DNA of 5,539 nucleotides from Phenylobacterium aquaticum (GTDB taxonomy: Bacteria; Pseudomonadota; Alphaproteobacteria; Caulobacterales; Caulobacteraceae), in contig NZ_CANCLE010000211.1 of the NCBI RefSeq assembly GCF_947378715.1, forward strand, positions 1 through 5,539. Reading direction: 5' to 3'. This document shows positions 4,689 to 5,539 of the stretch, piece by piece. Each line of letters begins with the position of its first letter. Position 1 is the first letter of the stretch. The notes under the pieces are model-generated. The model was not told where the DNA came from. It saw nothing but the letters and a program-made list of their open reading frames with translations, and ran no database searches. Made by a program: the position numbers and the translations under genes.

Positions 4689-5539
4689 ATGCACCAGACG
4701 TTCAATGAAACCACTGACCGCTCCTTTGGCCCCAGGCATGTGCCGCTGATCCGCCAGGCCATGGCCGAACAGGGGCTCGACGGCTTCCTCGTGCCGCACG
4801 AGGACGAGCATCAGAACGAGTACCTGCCCGCCGCCAATGACCGGCTGGCCTGGGCCACCGGCTTTACCGGCTCGGCCGGCGCGGCGGTGATCCTGAAGGA
4901 CAAGGCCGCCGTGTTCGTGGATGGCCGCTACACGCTTCAGGTCCGCGACCAGGTGGACGCCGCCACCTTCGAGATCCGCGATCTGGTCGAGGGCGGGGTG
5001 CCCGCCTATCTGGAGGCCGCCACCGCCAGGGGCCAGGTGCTGGGCTATGACCCGCGTCTGCACAGCCCCGACGCGCTCGACCGCCTGCGCGCCGCCGCCG
5101 CCAAGACCGGCGCCCAGCTGAGGCCGGTCGAAGCCAACCCCCTGGACCTCGCCTGGGGCGCGGACCGCCCCGGCCAGCCCCAGGCCCCGGTGGTCGCGCA
5201 AGCCCTGGAATACGCCGGCGACGCCTCGGCCGCCAAGCGCGCCAGGGTCGGCGCCGACATCCAGGCCAAGGGCGCCGACGCCGCCGTCCTCACCGCCCCG
5301 TCCTCGATCGCCTGGCTGTTCAATGTCCGGGGCGGCGACGTGATCCGCTCCCCCCTGCCCCTGGGCCAGGCCATCCTCAACAGCGACGGAACGGCGCGGC
5401 TGTTCCTCGACCCCGCCAAGGTCACGGAGGACCTGCCGGCCTGGCTCGGTAACCAGGTCAGCCTGGAGACCCCGGATGACCTGCCCCAGGCCCTGGCCGA
5501 CCTGGCCGGCAAGAAGGTGCTGGTCGATCCGGGCCAATC
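4689..5539 (+). CDS. Xaa-Pro aminopeptidase (M24B, XPP1-like), N-terminal part; runs off the window
   Basis: 283 complete codons remain open at the right edge with no stop. The product resembles the long three-domain aminopeptidase P (about 600 residues), a metallo-exopeptidase that removes an N-terminal residue preceding proline. Visible are two creatinase-N-type domains. The first, about 15-150, has LVPHEDEHQNEYLP (34-47), DRLAWATGFTGSAG (51-64) and VDGRYTLQ (77-84). The linker LAWGADRP (154-161) follows. The second domain starts about 180, with the highly typical APSSIAWLFNVRGGDV (203-218). The catalytic M24 domain with its metal ligands lies entirely beyond the window, so activity cannot be judged. 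The ATG at 4689 is chosen because the first helix (PRHVPLIRQAMAEQGLDG, 15-32) needs it; the ATG at 4681 is out of frame. It is divergent from the GNAT gene and cytosolic, with no signal peptide. Confidence 0.92.
   Translation, partial: MHQTFNETTDRSFGPRHVPLIRQAMAEQGLDGFLVPHEDEHQNEYLPAANDRLAWATGFTGSAGAAVILKDKAAVFVDGRYTLQVRDQVDAATFEIRDLVEGGVPAYLEAATARGQVLGYDPRLHSPDALDRLRAAAAKTGAQLRPVEANPLDLAWGADRPGQPQAPVVAQALEYAGDASAAKRARVGADIQAKGADAAVLTAPSSIAWLFNVRGGDVIRSPLPLGQAILNSDGTARLFLDPAKVTEDLPAWLGNQVSLETPDDLPQALADLAGKKVLVDPGQ

Noticed and set aside
3802..4749. 315-codon plus frame opposite the GNAT gene and into the aminopeptidase start
   Set aside because: Antisense to a clear acetyltransferase and running out of frame into the aminopeptidase gene.
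4677..5537. 286-codon minus frame opposite the aminopeptidase
   Set aside because: The plus strand encodes unmistakable aminopeptidase P motifs; the minus frame is Gly/Ala/Val-rich mirror sequence.

Overview
The window is GC-rich throughout and densely coded, with strong third-position G/C bias. Several features fit an alphaproteobacterium of the Caulobacteraceae type (Caulobacter, Phenylobacterium or Brevundimonas). PrmA carries the FGTGHHGTT form of its signature, which I recall as usual in alphaproteobacteria. Several genes show a -10-like element so close to the ATG that leaderless transcription is plausible. GANTC sites are rare: I found two by eye, one of them at a start codon. Genus placement is inference; no rRNA or plasmid marker is present.

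Layout, left to right. (1) 70-972 (+) is an alpha/beta hydrolase of the RdmC-like branch, with RNA hairpins before and after it, so it looks monocistronic. (2) 1074-2868 (+) is a likely three-gene operon: a small anchored A/P-rich protein, prmA (ribosomal protein L11 methyltransferase), and a single-span membrane protein whose GTG start overlaps the prmA stop by one base. (3) 4449 down to 2865 (-) holds three genes: a RimJ/RimL-type GNAT acetyltransferase, a small degenerate GIY-YIG protein with its own promoter candidate, and a Tat-signal beta-carbonic-anhydrase-like protein. The last one converges on the membrane protein gene so tightly that the two stop codons overlap. (4) 4450-4688 is a 239-bp divergent intergenic region with imperfect hairpins and a promoter candidate. 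(5) 4689 to the right edge (+) is the N-terminal half of an Xaa-Pro aminopeptidase (creatinase-N domains). The frame is still open at base 5539, and its catalytic M24 domain must lie outside the window.

Most of this is housekeeping or small accessory chromosomal content. I found no mobile element, CRISPR array, tRNA, rRNA or defence cassette. I do not see a coherent undescribed multi-gene system. The points most worth a second look are the Tat-exported beta-CA-like protein, the GIY-YIG protein lacking apparent catalytic residues, the two unrecognised membrane proteins bracketing prmA, and the leaderless start carrying a GANTC site.
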